A stretch of DNA of 64,000 nucleotides from Arthrobacter sp. HY1533 (GCF_027568515.1 NZ_JANKZF010000001.1:62001-126000); one strand, 5' to 3'. Counted from the stretch's first letter, positions 15,847-26,476 are shown. Notes: a model not told the origin generated them from the sequence alone. A program made the numbers and translations.

Positions 15847-17367
15847 TCAGGCGCTGCGTTCCTCGACGTCGTCCGGACCGGTAAGGTCCATCGCCATCAG
15901 AGGAACAACCTTTGACCGGGTGACATACCAGTGGACAGCCCAGAGGCCCAGAAAGATCGGGATGCCGATGTAGGCGGAAAGCACCTCCATGGCGCGGCCG
16001 GCCAGCACGGCCTCATAGTTCTGCCCGGCAATCACCAGGATCAGCACGGCGAAGGCCAGCAGCGGTCCGAAGGGGAAGAACGAGGCCTTGTACGGCAGAT
16101 CGCTGGCCTTGTTGCCCTGGGCCAGGAAGGCGCGCCTGAACCGGTAGTGGGACACGGCGATGCCGGCCCAGACAATGAATCCGCAGAGGCCCGAGACGTT
16201 GAGCAGCCATGCGTAGGCCGAGCCCTGCCCAACGATCGCGCTCAGGAAGCCGAAGAGGCCCACAGCTGAAGTCGCCAGCAGGGCGGCAATGGGAACGCCC
16301 CGGGAGTTGGTGCGGCCGAAGATTTTGGGCGCCTTGCCGTCGTGGGCCATGGCGTACAGCATGCGGGTTGAGGCGTAGAGGCCGGAGTTGCCCGCGGAGA
16401 GGATCGCGGTCAGGATGACAGCGTTCATGAGCGAGGCTGCGAAGGCAATGCCAGCACGTTCAAAGACCAGGGTGAAGGGTGACGCGGCGATGTCTGCCTC
16501 GCCGGAAGCCAGCAGGCTCGGGTCGGTGAATGGAATCAGGCAGCCGATGATGAAGATGGCGCCGATGTAGAAGATCATGATCCGCCAGAAGACGGAACGG
16601 ATGGCGCGCGGGACCTCGCGGCGGGGGTTTTTGGCTTCGCCGGCGGCAACACCCACCAGCTCGGTGCCCTGGAACGAGAACCCGGCGATCATGAACACGG
16701 AAATGATGGAAACCCAGCCGCCGTGGAACACATCCTCGCGGTTCTTCCAGTTGCTGAGCCCCTGCGGGCCATCGCCAAGGATGCCGAAGATCATGAGCGT
16801 TCCGGCCACCAGGAACAGGATCACTGCCACGACCTTGATGAGGGAGAGCCAGAATTCGCTTTCACCGAAGGCCTTGGCGGAGAGCGCGTTGATGCCCGTC
16901 AGGACCACCAGGAACGACCCGGCCCAGACCCATCCGGGAACGTCCGGCAGCCAGAAGCTCATGATGATGCCCGCGGCAACAAGTTCCGCGGCAACGGTGA
17001 TGGCCCAGTTGAACCAGTAGTTCCAGCCAATGGCAAAGCCAAACGACGGCGACACGAAGCGGGTGGCGTAGGTCTGGAATGACCCGGCCACGGGAATCTT
17101 GGCCGACATTTCGCCCAGGGACTGCATCAGCAGGAACACCATCAGGCCCACCAGGGCATAGGCGAGCAGGGCGCCGCCCGGGCCGGCCTGTGCGATGGTG
17201 CCGCCGGAAGCCACGAAGAGGCCCGTGCCAATGGCTCCACCAATGGCGATCATTTGGAGGTGCCGGCTGCTCAGGCCGCGCTTGAGCTCGTTGTCCGGCA
17301 GCGCGTTCTTGTTGGACGGCTTCGGCGAGGCCAAGTCTGTGGCCGGATCTGCGGAAATCTTGCTCAT
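15847..17367 (-). CDS. lysP: Amino-acid permease, LysP-like (APC family)
   Basis: The 506-residue protein has twelve or so membrane spans and the APC signature 'MIAIGGAIGTGLFVASGG' in the first one. Several stretches follow the lysine permease LysP closely, for example 'FAIGWNYWFNWAITVAAELV', 'GFSFQGTELVGVAAGEAKNP', 'ILSAGNSGLYASTRMLYAMA' and 'VSHYRFRRAF'. The start MSKISADPATD has AGGAGT upstream and is chosen over a frame extended to 17679. It is probably a proton-coupled lysine importer, though related permeases for other amino acids cannot be excluded. It is monocistronic and convergent with the ABC operon. Confidence 0.85.
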   Translation of the reverse strand: MSKISADPATDLASPKPSNKNALPDNELKRGLSSRHLQMIAIGGAIGTGLFVASGGTIAQAGPGGALLAYALVGLMVFLLMQSLGEMSAKIPVAGSFQTYATRFVSPSFGFAIGWNYWFNWAITVAAELVAAGIIMSFWLPDVPGWVWAGSFLVVLTGINALSAKAFGESEFWLSLIKVVAVILFLVAGTLMIFGILGDGPQGLSNWKNREDVFHGGWVSIISVFMIAGFSFQGTELVGVAAGEAKNPRREVPRAIRSVFWRIMIFYIGAIFIIGCLIPFTDPSLLASGEADIAASPFTLVFERAGIAFAASLMNAVILTAILSAGNSGLYASTRMLYAMAHDGKAPKIFGRTNSRGVPIAALLATSAVGLFGFLSAIVGQGSAYAWLLNVSGLCGFIVWAGIAVSHYRFRRAFLAQGNKASDLPYKASFFPFGPLLAFAVLILVIAGQNYEAVLAGRAMEVLSAYIGIPIFLGLWAVHWYVTRSKVVPLMAMDLTGPDDVEERSA

Positions 17368-17767
17368 GGGTGTTGGACTCCTGCCCGGGACGGTGAATTC
17401 TGCCAAGCCGGCGAGGTCATGCCGAAGCGACCCGCGTTGCCGCCCTGCGGCATAGCAGGCAATCGTGTCCTGGCACACGCCGAGGAACAGTGGTTCTGAT
17501 GCATTCGTGGCTTCCTGGCCCGCGGTCCAGAGAATTGCTGACCGGGCAAAATTCGCGCATTCCTGAGCAGAGGCCCGGAACGCTTCGTGGAGATTCGTAG
17601 CTGGACCCCAGAATTCCGGGCCCAACAGTCCATTATGACGGTGATTTAACATAAAGCGCGAATCGGTGGTGTGCGTCACGCTGATCGACCGAATTACTGC
17701 ACCACACGCACTGACTTTGCCTCTGACCCCAAGAGTTCCTGTTGCTCAGCCGCCCGGCCACACTTAA
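17368..17767. other. Intergenic region upstream of lysP
   Basis: About 400 bases without a convincing gene lie between the lysP start and the hairpin at 17768. The reading frame of lysP stays open up to 17679, but that translation has no family resemblance and lacks a ribosome site, so it is taken as leader. It should contain the lysP promoter; I see no clear operator. Confidence 0.5.
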
Positions 17768-17821
17768 AAGACAGCGGCCGGCCGGCGCCCAAAGGATGGG
17801 GCGCTGGCCGGCCGCTGTCTT
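17768..17821 (-). terminator. GC-rich hairpin terminator after the PASTA-like lipoprotein gene
   Basis: AAGACAGCGGCCGGCC and its exact complement GGCCGGCCGCTGTCTT form the outer stem, with GCGCCC/GGGGCGC continuing inward after a one-base mismatch. It lies 23 bases past the stop of the minus-strand gene ending at 17845. Confidence 0.7.
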
Positions 17822-17844
17822 GGCGGTTTCACACGGGGATGCCG

Positions 17845-18219
17845 CTACTTGGCAGCCTTGGTCTTCGCTGCGTACTCTTCCTGCGTCAGTTCAAGGGCAA
17901 CGTTGACGTAGGAATCAGCGGTCATGGTGCCGGCGGCCGGATCCGTGGAGGCCACCTTGACGTCGTCCCAGGGGCTTCCCGTGATCCAGGTGGCGCCTGT
18001 CTTGTCTACGAGCTGGGCGAAGAAATCGTCCTTGACCAGGGTTTCGTAGGCTTCCTTGTAGGTCATGCCGACTACGTTGGGGACGGCCCGCTCGGCCTGG
18101 GCCGTGGTGGCCGTGGCGCTGGGTGATTCGCTGGAGGTGTTGGCGGGGGCGGTGGTGCCGCACGCTGCAAGTCCGGCAACAAGGATGGCGGTGACGGACA
18201 GCTGGATAAGTTTCTTCAT
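17845..18219 (-). CDS. Lipoprotein with PASTA-like domain
   Basis: The 124-residue precursor starts MKKLIQLSVTAILVAGLAAC, a lipoprotein signal with lipobox LAAC. After a Ser/Thr/Ala linker the sequence 'AVPNVVGMTYKEAYETLVKD' is the opening of a PASTA domain (PxVxG followed by an amphipathic helix), continuing to 'TDPAAGTMTADSYVNVALEL'. PASTA domains bind muropeptides or act as extracellular spacers; here the domain stands alone on a lipid anchor. An in-frame ATG at 18240 is an alternative start but lacks a ribosome site. It is divergent from ohrR. Confidence 0.75.
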   Translation of the reverse strand: MKKLIQLSVTAILVAGLAACGTTAPANTSSESPSATATTAQAERAVPNVVGMTYKEAYETLVKDDFFAQLVDKTGATWITGSPWDDVKVASTDPAAGTMTADSYVNVALELTQEEYAAKTKAAK

Positions 18220-18343
18220 GGGCCTAACTTCTTTGTTCATGGTGCGGGGCGGCGCAATGTGCCGCCCGGGTGCTTTGCAACCATCAATCCTAGCCCGTGA
18301 CGCCACTGTCGATGGGTCGCCCTTCCCGTGGGTAGATTGTGCG

Positions 18344-18354
18344 CAATTTAATTG
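18344..18354 (+). promoter_or_regulatory. OhrR operator overlapping the ohrR promoter
   Basis: CAATTTAATTG is an inverted repeat, the core of the known OhrR operator type (TACAATTaAATTGTA). A TACACT -10-like hexamer follows at 18357-18362, six bases before the ohrR ATG at 18369. Binding of reduced OhrR here would block the ohrR-ohr operon. Confidence 0.7.
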
Positions 18355-18368
18355 TGTACACTTGAACC

Positions 18369-18878
18369 ATGCCCAACAACGATTACAGCCTTGACTCCAT
18401 GGTCTGCTTTGCCATCTACTCGGCGTCAAATGCCGTGGCCAAGGCACACAAGGCGGTCCTGTCCCCGTGGGAGCTGACGTACACGCAGTACATTGCCTTG
18501 CTGGAGACGGATGCGTCCGCCGGGGGCATCACCGTCAGTGACCTGGGAGCCAGGATGAATCTCGATTCGGGCACCCTGTCCCCCCTGCTGAAGAGGCTCG
18601 ACGCGCGGGGGCTGGTAACCCGGTCCCGGACGTCACCCGATGAGCGGGTGGTGACCGTGGCCATTACGGACGCCGGCGCGGACATGTTGGGGGAACTCCG
18701 CGGAAGCTTGGCAGGGCTGCGCGGCGCCTACGGCTTCGACAGCCAGGCCCAGGCCGACGCGCTGGTTGCGGAACTCCACCGCATCACCGAAGGCATGCGC
18801 CACCTTGCCGCGTCCAGCGGGGCACAGGCAATCCTGCCCCATGAACCATCAGAAAATGCAACGAAAGGCACCAAATGA
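18369..18878 (+). CDS. ohrR: Organic-hydroperoxide-responsive MarR-family repressor
   Basis: The 169-residue protein is a MarR winged-helix regulator. Cys13 in 'SMVCFAIYSASNAVAKAH' corresponds to the peroxide-sensing Cys of OhrR, and the DNA-binding part 'ITVSDLGARMNLDSGTLSPL' followed by wing 'SRTSPDERVVTVAIT' fits the family. No Shine-Dalgarno sequence is present and a TACACT hexamer ends six bases before the ATG, suggesting a leaderless transcript. Its stop overlaps the ohr start (ATGA). In the family, oxidation of the Cys releases the operator and induces ohr. Confidence 0.92.
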   Translation: MPNNDYSLDSMVCFAIYSASNAVAKAHKAVLSPWELTYTQYIALLETDASAGGITVSDLGARMNLDSGTLSPLLKRLDARGLVTRSRTSPDERVVTVAITDAGADMLGELRGSLAGLRGAYGFDSQAQADALVAELHRITEGMRHLAASSGAQAILPHEPSENATKGTK

Positions 18879-19297
18879 ACGCGCTGTACACCGCCGAAGC
18901 ACTCGCCACCGGAGCCGGCCGCAATGGCCATGTCCGTTCCTCGGACGGCCGCATTGACCTGGGCCTTTCCGTCCCCGAGGCAATGGGCGGCGCGGGAACC
19001 GGTTCCAACCCCGAACAATTGTTCGCCGCCGGCTATGCCGCATGCTTCCATTCGGCACTTCAGCTCGTGGCCCGCACACAAAAGGTGGACATCACTGATT
19101 CCTCCGTGGGCGGCCAGGTCCAGATCGGCTCCAACGGCAAGGGCGGATTTGAACTGGCAGTCCTGCTCGAAGTGGTGCTGCCCGGTGTTGAGGCAGTGGC
19201 GGCGCAGGCACTTGCCGATGCAGCACACCAGGTGTGCCCCTACTCCAACGCCACGCGCGGCAACATCGAGGTCACCATCAAGGTTTCCGAAGACTAA
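18875..19297 (+). CDS. ohr: Organic hydroperoxide resistance protein (OsmC/Ohr family)
   Basis: The 140-residue protein matches Ohr in length and motifs: 'GTGSNPEQLFAAGYAACFHS' with the peroxidatic Cys57, and 'HQVCPYSNATRGN' with the resolving Cys121. Ohr is a thiol peroxidase that reduces organic hydroperoxides in the cytoplasm, usually with lipoyl reductants. It is translationally coupled to ohrR. Its stop codon overlaps the stop codon of the convergent nickel-transporter gene. Confidence 0.93.
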   Translation: MNALYTAEALATGAGRNGHVRSSDGRIDLGLSVPEAMGGAGTGSNPEQLFAAGYAACFHSALQLVARTQKVDITDSSVGGQVQIGSNGKGGFELAVLLEVVLPGVEAVAAQALADAAHQVCPYSNATRGNIEVTIKVSED

Positions 19298-20331
19298 AGC
19301 GCCCGCGAGCGGCGCCAACCAAGTGCCGCAATCCCCCACACCACCAGAAACAGGCCCACCAAGACCAGCCCGGCGTGGCCGAGGTCCAGCTCGGCCAGCC
19401 AGGTGGTGACGGGGTCGCCCAGGCCGAGCACATCGTGCAAGATGGCGGCCATGGTCAGCAGCGAAATGAAGAGGGCTGAGGTGGCCGACAGGCCGGTGAT
19501 GACCATGTTGAAGCCAATGCGCCGGGCCGGGTTCATCACCGCCGAACGGTACATCTTCATCATGGCCATGCCGTTGGCGGTGTCGCACAGGGTCATGGCC
19601 GCCGTGAACGCCAACGGCAGGGCAAGGAGTGCTGCGGGCGAGATGCCTGCCAGGGCCGCCGACGCCGTCAGCAGCAGGAACGCAATCGTCGAGGCGGTGT
19701 CAAAGCCCAGGCCAAACAGGAATCCCAGCACGTAAATGTCGCGGGGACGCTTGACCTTCGAGAGCGGCTTGTCCATGAGCCGGGCCACCATGCCGGTCGG
19801 GGCCAGTTCCTCGTCCCCGACGGTGCCTCCGGCGCGGACCCGGCGGAAGAGGACGTTTGCCTTCAAGAATGCCGATCCGTTGAACAGGCCGATGGCCAGC
19901 AGGAACAGGGCCGAAACACTGGCGCCAAACAGGCCCAGGGCCATGTTTGCGCCGGATCCCTCATCCAGCACGGCGCCCATGATGCTGGCCCCGCTGACCA
20001 CTAGGATGCCGGCAAGCATGACCACGGAACTGTGGCCCATGCTGAAGGCGAAGCCAACACTCACCGGGCCCCTGCCCTGGGCCGCAAACTTGCGGCTGGA
20101 GTTGTCGATCGCGGCAATGTGGTCCCAGTCGTAGCTGTGCTTGACGCCCGCCAAATATGCCGTGATGACCAGGCCAATGGCCAGCGGGTGGACATCGCTC
20201 AGCAGCGAGAACACCATGAGCCCCACAACTGCGATGTGCAGCAGGGCAACGGCCAGAAACGTGGCGCCCATCCTTCGGGCCACCGGAAGCTTTTCGCGTT
20301 CCAGATATCCAAGGCGGGCAACGGCAGTCAT
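19294..20331 (-). CDS. nixA: Nickel/cobalt transporter, NiCoT (HoxN/NixA) family
   Basis: The 345-residue membrane protein has the NiCoT signature 'GVKHSYDWDHIAAIDNSSRK' (H-x4-DH metal motif) in an early span, and 'GFAFSMGHSSVVML' and 'GFLFGLGFDTASTIAFLLL' later, all diagnostic of the family. The ATG at 20331 shares one base with the ureD stop codon and has AAGGAAG upstream, so it is the last gene of the urease operon. It supplies Ni2+ for the urease active site. Confidence 0.92.
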   Translation of the reverse strand: MTAVARLGYLEREKLPVARRMGATFLAVALLHIAVVGLMVFSLLSDVHPLAIGLVITAYLAGVKHSYDWDHIAAIDNSSRKFAAQGRGPVSVGFAFSMGHSSVVMLAGILVVSGASIMGAVLDEGSGANMALGLFGASVSALFLLAIGLFNGSAFLKANVLFRRVRAGGTVGDEELAPTGMVARLMDKPLSKVKRPRDIYVLGFLFGLGFDTASTIAFLLLTASAALAGISPAALLALPLAFTAAMTLCDTANGMAMMKMYRSAVMNPARRIGFNMVITGLSATSALFISLLTMAAILHDVLGLGDPVTTWLAELDLGHAGLVLVGLFLVVWGIAALGWRRSRAL

Positions 20332-21278
20332 TAGTACTTCCTTAAGTTCAGGGGTTTTTGCGCGTACCACCGCCCGCGGAGCAGGTCCACGGCGGCGGCA
20401 AGCATTTCATTCAACGTTTCGGTCGAGTGGGACAGTGCCCTCACGGCAATTCCGGGACCGTCCAACAAGGTGATTCCCAGCTGGCCGGCCGGGTCCAGCG
20501 GCGCCATCAGGGCGTGGAGTTCGTCAACCAAGGCCGGCTCCACCCGGGCATCCAGCACAAGCAGCGAGCCCAGATGCGTGTATTCACGCATGAAGCAGCT
20601 GCTGTCCACGGGCGATCCCGTCCCGGGACGGATCAGCAGGTTGTCCAGGACCATGAGCCTGCCGTTGATGGAGATCTCGTTGCGCATCCGGATCTCGTCA
20701 TAGCGGAACAGCTTGCCGTCGGGTGACCAGCCCGGCGTGACCACCTCGGCCATGACCAGCGAGGCCGTGGGATCCATCTCGACCTGCGTCACCTGCCCGT
20801 ACGTGGCCTCGCGGTACGCGATCAAGGGATCGGGCAGCAGTTCCATCCGTGCGCCTGCGCCCAGCGTGATGCGCATGTGCTGCTCGGCCCGGTTGCCGGG
20901 CGTGCGGTACACCTTGGTGGCCGACTGCGTGGTCAACAGCAGGTCGGCGCCGTTGGCTACGTCCACCTCGATGAGGTACTTGTCGCCGCCCAGAAACGCG
21001 CCGCCCGGGTTGATGACCACATAGCAAACTTGCCCGGAATCATCCAGGTAGTGCGGGCGCAGGATCCGCAGCGCGCCGTCGTGGAACTGCTTGACCGCGA
21101 TGTTGCGGCCTTCGCGCCGGTCGATGGACAGCTGCAGCGTGCCGGCCCACTCGAGAGGTGCACCGAGCCGGCCGACGGTGGCGGGGATCTCGACAGGCTC
21201 GATCACCGGTTGCTGCTCGATCACCGGGCGCGCCTCGATCGCCGGTTGCTGCTCGATCACCGGGACGGCTTGGGTCAC
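20331..21278 (-). CDS. ureD: Urease accessory protein UreD
   Basis: The core of this 315-residue protein matches UreD: '[20 protein letters not shown]', '[15 protein letters not shown]' and '[20 protein letters not shown]'. UreD binds apo-urease and forms the UreDFG complex that guides nickel and CO2 delivery. The first about 35 residues ([20 protein letters not shown] and on) are an unusual repetitive acidic/Pro/Gln extension encoded by four 18-bp repeats. The ATG at 21278 overlaps the ureG stop (ATGA). The conserved domain begins near residue 38, so the extension may be dispensable. Confidence 0.9.
   Translation of the reverse strand: MTQAVPVIEQQPAIEARPVIEQQPVIEPVEIPATVGRLGAPLEWAGTLQLSIDRREGRNIAVKQFHDGALRILRPHYLDDSGQVCYVVINPGGAFLGGDKYLIEVDVANGADLLLTTQSATKVYRTPGNRAEQHMRITLGAGARMELLPDPLIAYREATYGQVTQVEMDPTASLVMAEVVTPGWSPDGKLFRYDEIRMRNEISINGRLMVLDNLLIRPGTGSPVDSSCFMREYTHLGSLLVLDARVEPALVDELHALMAPLDPAGQLGITLLDGPGIAVRALSHSTETLNEMLAAAVDLLRGRWYAQKPLNLRKY
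21198..21269. repeat. Four tandem 18-bp REP-like units in the 5' end of ureD
   Basis: Units start at 21198, 21216, 21234 and 21252, alternating CTCGATCACCGGTTGCTG-type and CTCGATCACCGGGCGCGC-type sequences, so the higher-order period is 36 bp. GATCTCGACAGG, a typical flank of intergenic repeats in Micrococcales, precedes them at 21186. In the ureD frame they encode repeated [12 protein letters not shown] hexapeptides. Confidence 0.75.
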
Positions 21279-21892
21279 CGGGGTTCCAGGTCGAGCATCA
21301 GCACGTCCCGCCGCAGCCAGTTCAGCACATGCTCCAGGCCGTCGTCGGTCTTCAAATTGGTGAAGCAGTAAGGCTTGGGGCCGCGGAACTCCAGGGTGTC
21401 GGCCTCCATGACTGACAGGTCGGCACCAACATACGGAGCCAGGTCCGTCTTGTTGATGATGAAGAGATCGCTCTTGATCATGCCCTGCCCGGCCTTGCGC
21501 GGGATCTTCTCCCCCTGTGCCACGTCAATGATGTAGATGGAGAAATCCACCAGCTCGGGGCTGAACGTGGCCGAGAGGTTGTCGCCGCCGGACTCGATGA
21601 AGATGACCTGCAGGTCCGGGTGCCGGGCCTCGAGCTCCTCCACGGCCGCCGAGTTCATCGACGTGTCCTCGCGGATTGCCGTGTGCGGGCAGCCACCCGT
21701 CTCAATGCCAATGATGCGGTCCAACGGCAGCACGCCGTTGGCGGCCAGGATCTTCGCGTCCTCGATCGTGTAGATGTCGTTCGTGATCGCGGCACTGGAA
21801 ACTTCGCCGTCCAGCGCACGCGTCAGGCGCTCCACGAGCTGCGTCTTGCCGGCGCCAACCGGTCCGCCAATGCCAATCCTGATCGGCTTCAT
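21275..21892 (-). CDS. ureG: Urease accessory GTPase UreG
   Basis: The 205-residue GTPase has P-loop '[20 protein letters not shown]', the metal-binding CPH-type motif '[19 protein letters not shown]', '[19 protein letters not shown]' and the base-recognition motif '[14 protein letters not shown]'. UreG couples GTP hydrolysis to nickel insertion. The ATG at 21892 is chosen because AAGGAGAG lies five bases upstream; an earlier ATG at 21907 does not have this. Confidence 0.95.
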   Translation of the reverse strand: MKPIRIGIGGPVGAGKTQLVERLTRALDGEVSSAAITNDIYTIEDAKILAANGVLPLDRIIGIETGGCPHTAIREDTSMNSAAVEELEARHPDLQVIFIESGGDNLSATFSPELVDFSIYIIDVAQGEKIPRKAGQGMIKSDLFIINKTDLAPYVGADLSVMEADTLEFRGPKPYCFTNLKTDDGLEHVLNWLRRDVLMLDLEPR

Positions 21893-21915
21893 GTTTCTCT
21901 CCTTCAATTCGTAAT

Positions 21916-22602
21916 TTAAGACATGAACATGCGCGCACGTTGGCGCTCATGCTGCATTTGGGCAATTTCCAGTCCTGGTGCCGTGATCCCAAAGTCCTCG
22001 CGCCCCAACTCCTGGATGAGTACGACGGCGTCACCCACCTCTTGGTGTGCGGCGGCCAGGACACGCTGGCCGGCACTCTGGCCGATCGGGATGCCGCGGA
22101 TCGCGTTCTGCGTCAGCGAGGTGACAGTGGAAAACAAGTACGTGGTCAGCAATTCCTCGAAGGGAACGCCCAGGTTCTTTCCGGCCACCGCAAATGCCAG
22201 GGCCGGGTGGCCCGAGCACTCCCCCGCCTTCACGGCGGCCGCATAGGCCGCCAGTTCCGCGCAAGGGAAGACGGAACCGGCAATGTCCAGCATGCGCGCG
22301 CCCATCTTGACCCCGGCCTCCCGGATTTCCCGCGGCAGGGCGGCCGCATGCAGCTCCCGGTCCACCCGGAAGAGCTCCGCCTCCGTCTGCGCCTCGTAGG
22401 CGAAGCGGATGGCCAGGCCGTCCGAGTGGACCAATTGGATGCGGACGAACTGGGTCAGCCAGTTGGCAAACGTGGCCTCGTCATGGACGATTCCCTCGTG
22501 CAGGTGGCTTTCCAGCCCAAGTGAGTGGCTGAAAGCGCCGGTGGGCAGGGCCGAGTCGCTCAGCTGCAGCAGCGGCAGCAGGTAGCTGGGTGCGGCCCCC
22601 AT
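21916..22602 (-). CDS. ureF: Urease accessory protein UreF
   Basis: The 228-residue protein has UreF features: '[20 protein letters not shown]' near the N-terminus, '[20 protein letters not shown]' and 'GQRVLAAAH' in the C-terminal half. UreF bridges UreD and UreG in the activation complex. Its ATG (22602) lies inside the last codons of ureE, so the two are coupled. A longer frame reaching 22827 would overlap ureE and is rejected. Confidence 0.93.
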   Translation of the reverse strand: MGAAPSYLLPLLQLSDSALPTGAFSHSLGLESHLHEGIVHDEATFANWLTQFVRIQLVHSDGLAIRFAYEAQTEAELFRVDRELHAAALPREIREAGVKMGARMLDIAGSVFPCAELAAYAAAVKAGECSGHPALAFAVAGKNLGVPFEELLTTYLFSTVTSLTQNAIRGIPIGQSAGQRVLAAAHQEVGDAVVLIQELGREDFGITAPGLEIAQMQHERQRARMFMS

Positions 22603-22603
22603 G

Positions 22604-23098
22604 CTAGTGCGTGTGTTCTGCGTGGCGGAACGGAACGGGCATGACGCGCTCCTGTCGGGAGTACGGCACGCCAACATGCTTGAGGTAGTCCTCCACGGTG
22701 TGGTCGTAGGCGAGCACCATGACCTGGGCGCCGTATTCACTGTCCTCGCCGAAGAACTGGGCCTGCATGTGCCGGTTGCCCAGGTTGTGTGCCACGACGC
22801 CCATTTCCTTGATGGAACCCGGTGCAATCACCAGCACGTCGCTGTGTTCCACGGAAATGACAATGGCGTCCTTCCCATCAATGAACAGGACATCTCCGTC
22901 GCGCAGGTCCGCGTTCGTGTTTCCGGTCAGGCGGATGCCCAGTTCCCGGCCGTGGTCGGTGGTGACGCGCTGGATGCGCTTGACCAGCAGGGCCGAGGGC
23001 AGCACAACGCGCTCCTCGTGCAGCTTTTCCAGGGCGGCGGGGTCGAATGACTCCGTGGCGTCGTCAAATTTGTTGCCAAGGATGGCTTCAATAATCAA
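22604..23098 (-). CDS. ureE: Urease nickel metallochaperone UreE, TTG start
   Basis: The 164-residue protein has the UreE N-terminal domain ('LPSALLVKRIQRVTTDHGRE') and C-terminal metal-binding domain ('VVAHNLGNRHMQAQFF' with the conserved His at the dimer interface). The C-terminus ends HAEHTH, a short histidine tail rather than the long His-rich tail of some species. The start codon is TTG with AAAAGGAG placed six bases before it; that ribosome site directly abuts the ureC stop, suggesting coupling. Confidence 0.92.
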   Translation of the reverse strand: MIIEAILGNKFDDATESFDPAALEKLHEERVVLPSALLVKRIQRVTTDHGRELGIRLTGNTNADLRDGDVLFIDGKDAIVISVEHSDVLVIAPGSIKEMGVVAHNLGNRHMQAQFFGEDSEYGAQVMVLAYDHTVEDYLKHVGVPYSRQERVMPVPFRHAEHTH

Positions 23099-23109
23099 GG
23101 GTTCTCCTT

Positions 23110-24818
<1,709 letters not shown>

Positions 24819-24822
<4 letters not shown>

Positions 24823-25193
24823 TTTCCGTCCTTTTCTGCGGTGGTGGCTGCGGGGGCCTGCCCGGCACCCGGGTGGGCTGATCCGGCGTCGAGCTTGCCA
24901 TTGACGCGGTCGCGGAAGCCGAAGACCTGGCGGGTGCCCGAGTAGTTGATGAGGTTGACCGTCTTGGCGTCGCCGGGTTCGAAGCGCACTGCGGTGCCCG
25001 CCGGGATGTCCAGGCGGCGGCCGTGCGCGGCGTCGCGGTCAAACTCCATGGCGTCGTTGACCTCGGCAAAGTGGTAGTGGGAACCCACCTGGATGGGCCT
25101 GTCGCCGCGGTTGGTGACTGTCAGTGAGATGGCGTCGGAGCCGGCGTTGCACTGCACGGGCTCATCACGCAAAACGTATTCCCCAGGTTTCAT
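24819..25193 (-). CDS. ureB: Urease beta subunit
   Basis: The 124-residue protein shows the UreB core '[18 protein letters not shown]', '[20 protein letters not shown]' and '[20 protein letters not shown]'. The last about 20 residues are an Ala/Pro-rich tail beyond the usual end. AAGGAG lies nine bases before the ATG. It is followed directly by ureC and preceded by ureA after 30 bases. Confidence 0.95.
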
Positions 25194-25223
25194 GGGAGGA
25201 CTCCTTGTGGCGCGTGGGGATTT

Positions 25224-25526
25224 TTAGCGGATGGGGTTGTGCACGGTGACGAGCTTGGTGCCGTCGGGGAAGGTAGCCTCGATTTGAACGTCCTTGATCA
25301 TGTCGGCCACCCCTTCCATGACGTCGGAGCGGGACAGGATGGTGCTTCCCCAGCTCATGAGGTCCGCAACTGTTCGTCCGTCGCGGGCGCCTTCGATCAG
25401 CTCATAGCTGAGAATGGCGACTGCTTCGGGGTGGTTCAGTTTCAAACTGCGGGCTTGCCTGCGCCTGGCCAAATCTGCGGCGACGACGATCATGAGTTTT
25501 TCCTGCTCACGGGGCGTCAAATGCAT
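25224..25526 (-). CDS. ureA: Urease gamma subunit
   Basis: The 100-residue protein is a full-length UreA: '[20 protein letters not shown]', '[20 protein letters not shown]' and '[20 protein letters not shown]' are diagnostic. A strong GAGGAGGAA lies before the ATG. It is the first gene of the operon ureABCEFGD-nixA, all on the minus strand. Confidence 0.96.
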   Translation of the reverse strand: MHLTPREQEKLMIVVAADLARRRQARSLKLNHPEAVAILSYELIEGARDGRTVADLMSWGSTILSRSDVMEGVADMIKDVQIEATFPDGTKLVTVHNPIR

Positions 25527-25786
25527 GTATTCCTCCTCAGGGAACTAACGGATTCAAGTGTCCACCCGTTATCTGCAACCGGCAAGGGATTGCGCCGGGA
25601 GGTCCGTGGAATATGGCTAGATTAGCACCTTGGATTCTGGGAGCAAAACTCGCATTCTGGCGCGGGATTCCGGGGCAACCCGGGTGCGCAATTGGTGTCT
25701 GGCCGGGCGGATGTTTGTGTCGGCGATTGTGGCAGGTCCTGGGGCGCCTGGCCTTCCCGTCCCCGCTCAGGCGTAGGCTGGCGGAC

Positions 25787-26428
25787 ATGGAGCAGGCACA
25801 GTTCTCGGCAATGGCCGGCAGGGTGGTCGCGGCATTGCCGGATGTTGAGCCCGTGGTTCCCGGCTGGTGGACGGTGGTTGGAGCATTCACGCCGGTTGTT
25901 GCCCTGGCTGCTGCGGTGGTGGCCGCCGTGGTTGGCTACCGCAACCTGCGGCAGCAACAGGCCGCAGTCGCGGCACAGGTGGCCGCCCATGAACAGACCC
26001 TGGCGCAGAAAACGGCGGCCGACGCCCGCAGTGAGTGGTGGCGGCGCACCGAGTGGGCACTTGAGGCGGCCGCTTCGGCAAACCCTGCCTTGTACGCCTA
26101 TGGGACGGGAATGCTGGGCCTGCTGGCCACGAGCACGTTGGCGGACGATGCCGACAAGGAGCTCCTGGATGCCGTGTGGAGAAACAGTTCCACGGGCTTG
26201 CGGGATGCGGACATTGAACGGCTCCTTCTTGCGGCAGATGCGCCACCCGGCCTCGCGGCAGGCGCGGAGGGGCCGGTGGGCAGCGGGCAGCTGCTGGAGA
26301 CCCTGAGACGCGAGATCCTGGCCGCCCGGTTGAAGGTGACGCTGGACGACCAGCTCCGCCGCGGGACGTCACAAACCGTCAAGCACCTGGCGGAGATGAC
26401 GCTGCCACCCATCCCTGTATTGCCCTAG
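25787..26428 (+). CDS. Hypothetical protein with one membrane span and coiled-coil-like segment
   Basis: From ATG 25787 the product is 213 residues (MEQAQFSAMAGRVVAALPDV onward). One hydrophobic segment 'AFTPVVALAAAVVAAVVGY' near residue 45 is followed by a Gln/Ala-rich amphipathic helix ('RNLRQQQAAVAAQVAAHEQT'), then a soluble helical part. The frame stays open upstream to 25613, but that part is Trp/Arg/Gly-rich and unlike protein. No family was recognised; a small membrane-anchored helper is all that can be said. Confidence 0.55.
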   Translation: MEQAQFSAMAGRVVAALPDVEPVVPGWWTVVGAFTPVVALAAAVVAAVVGYRNLRQQQAAVAAQVAAHEQTLAQKTAADARSEWWRRTEWALEAAASANPALYAYGTGMLGLLATSTLADDADKELLDAVWRNSSTGLRDADIERLLLAADAPPGLAAGAEGPVGSGQLLETLRREILAARLKVTLDDQLRRGTSQTVKHLAEMTLPPIPVLP

Positions 26429-26433
26429 GGATG

Positions 26434-26471
26434 CACCAGGGGTCCGCACCTGCCGGCGCGGACCCCTGGTG
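26434..26471. terminator. Bidirectional hairpin terminator between convergent genes
   Basis: CACCAGGGGTCCGC (26434-26447) and its exact complement (26458-26471) form a 14-bp stem with a 10-base loop. It lies between the stop codons of genes ending at 26428 (plus) and 26477 (minus). Confidence 0.8.
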
Positions 26472-26476
26472 TGACT

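Noticed and set aside
21189-21269. CRISPR-like array in ureD
   Set aside because: The units are tandem 18-bp copies with no spacers and are in frame with ureD, so they are coding REP-like repeats.
22602-22827. Longer UreF start
   Set aside because: The extension overlaps ureE by over 200 bases and does not resemble UreF; the ATG at 22602 yields the family's usual N-terminus.
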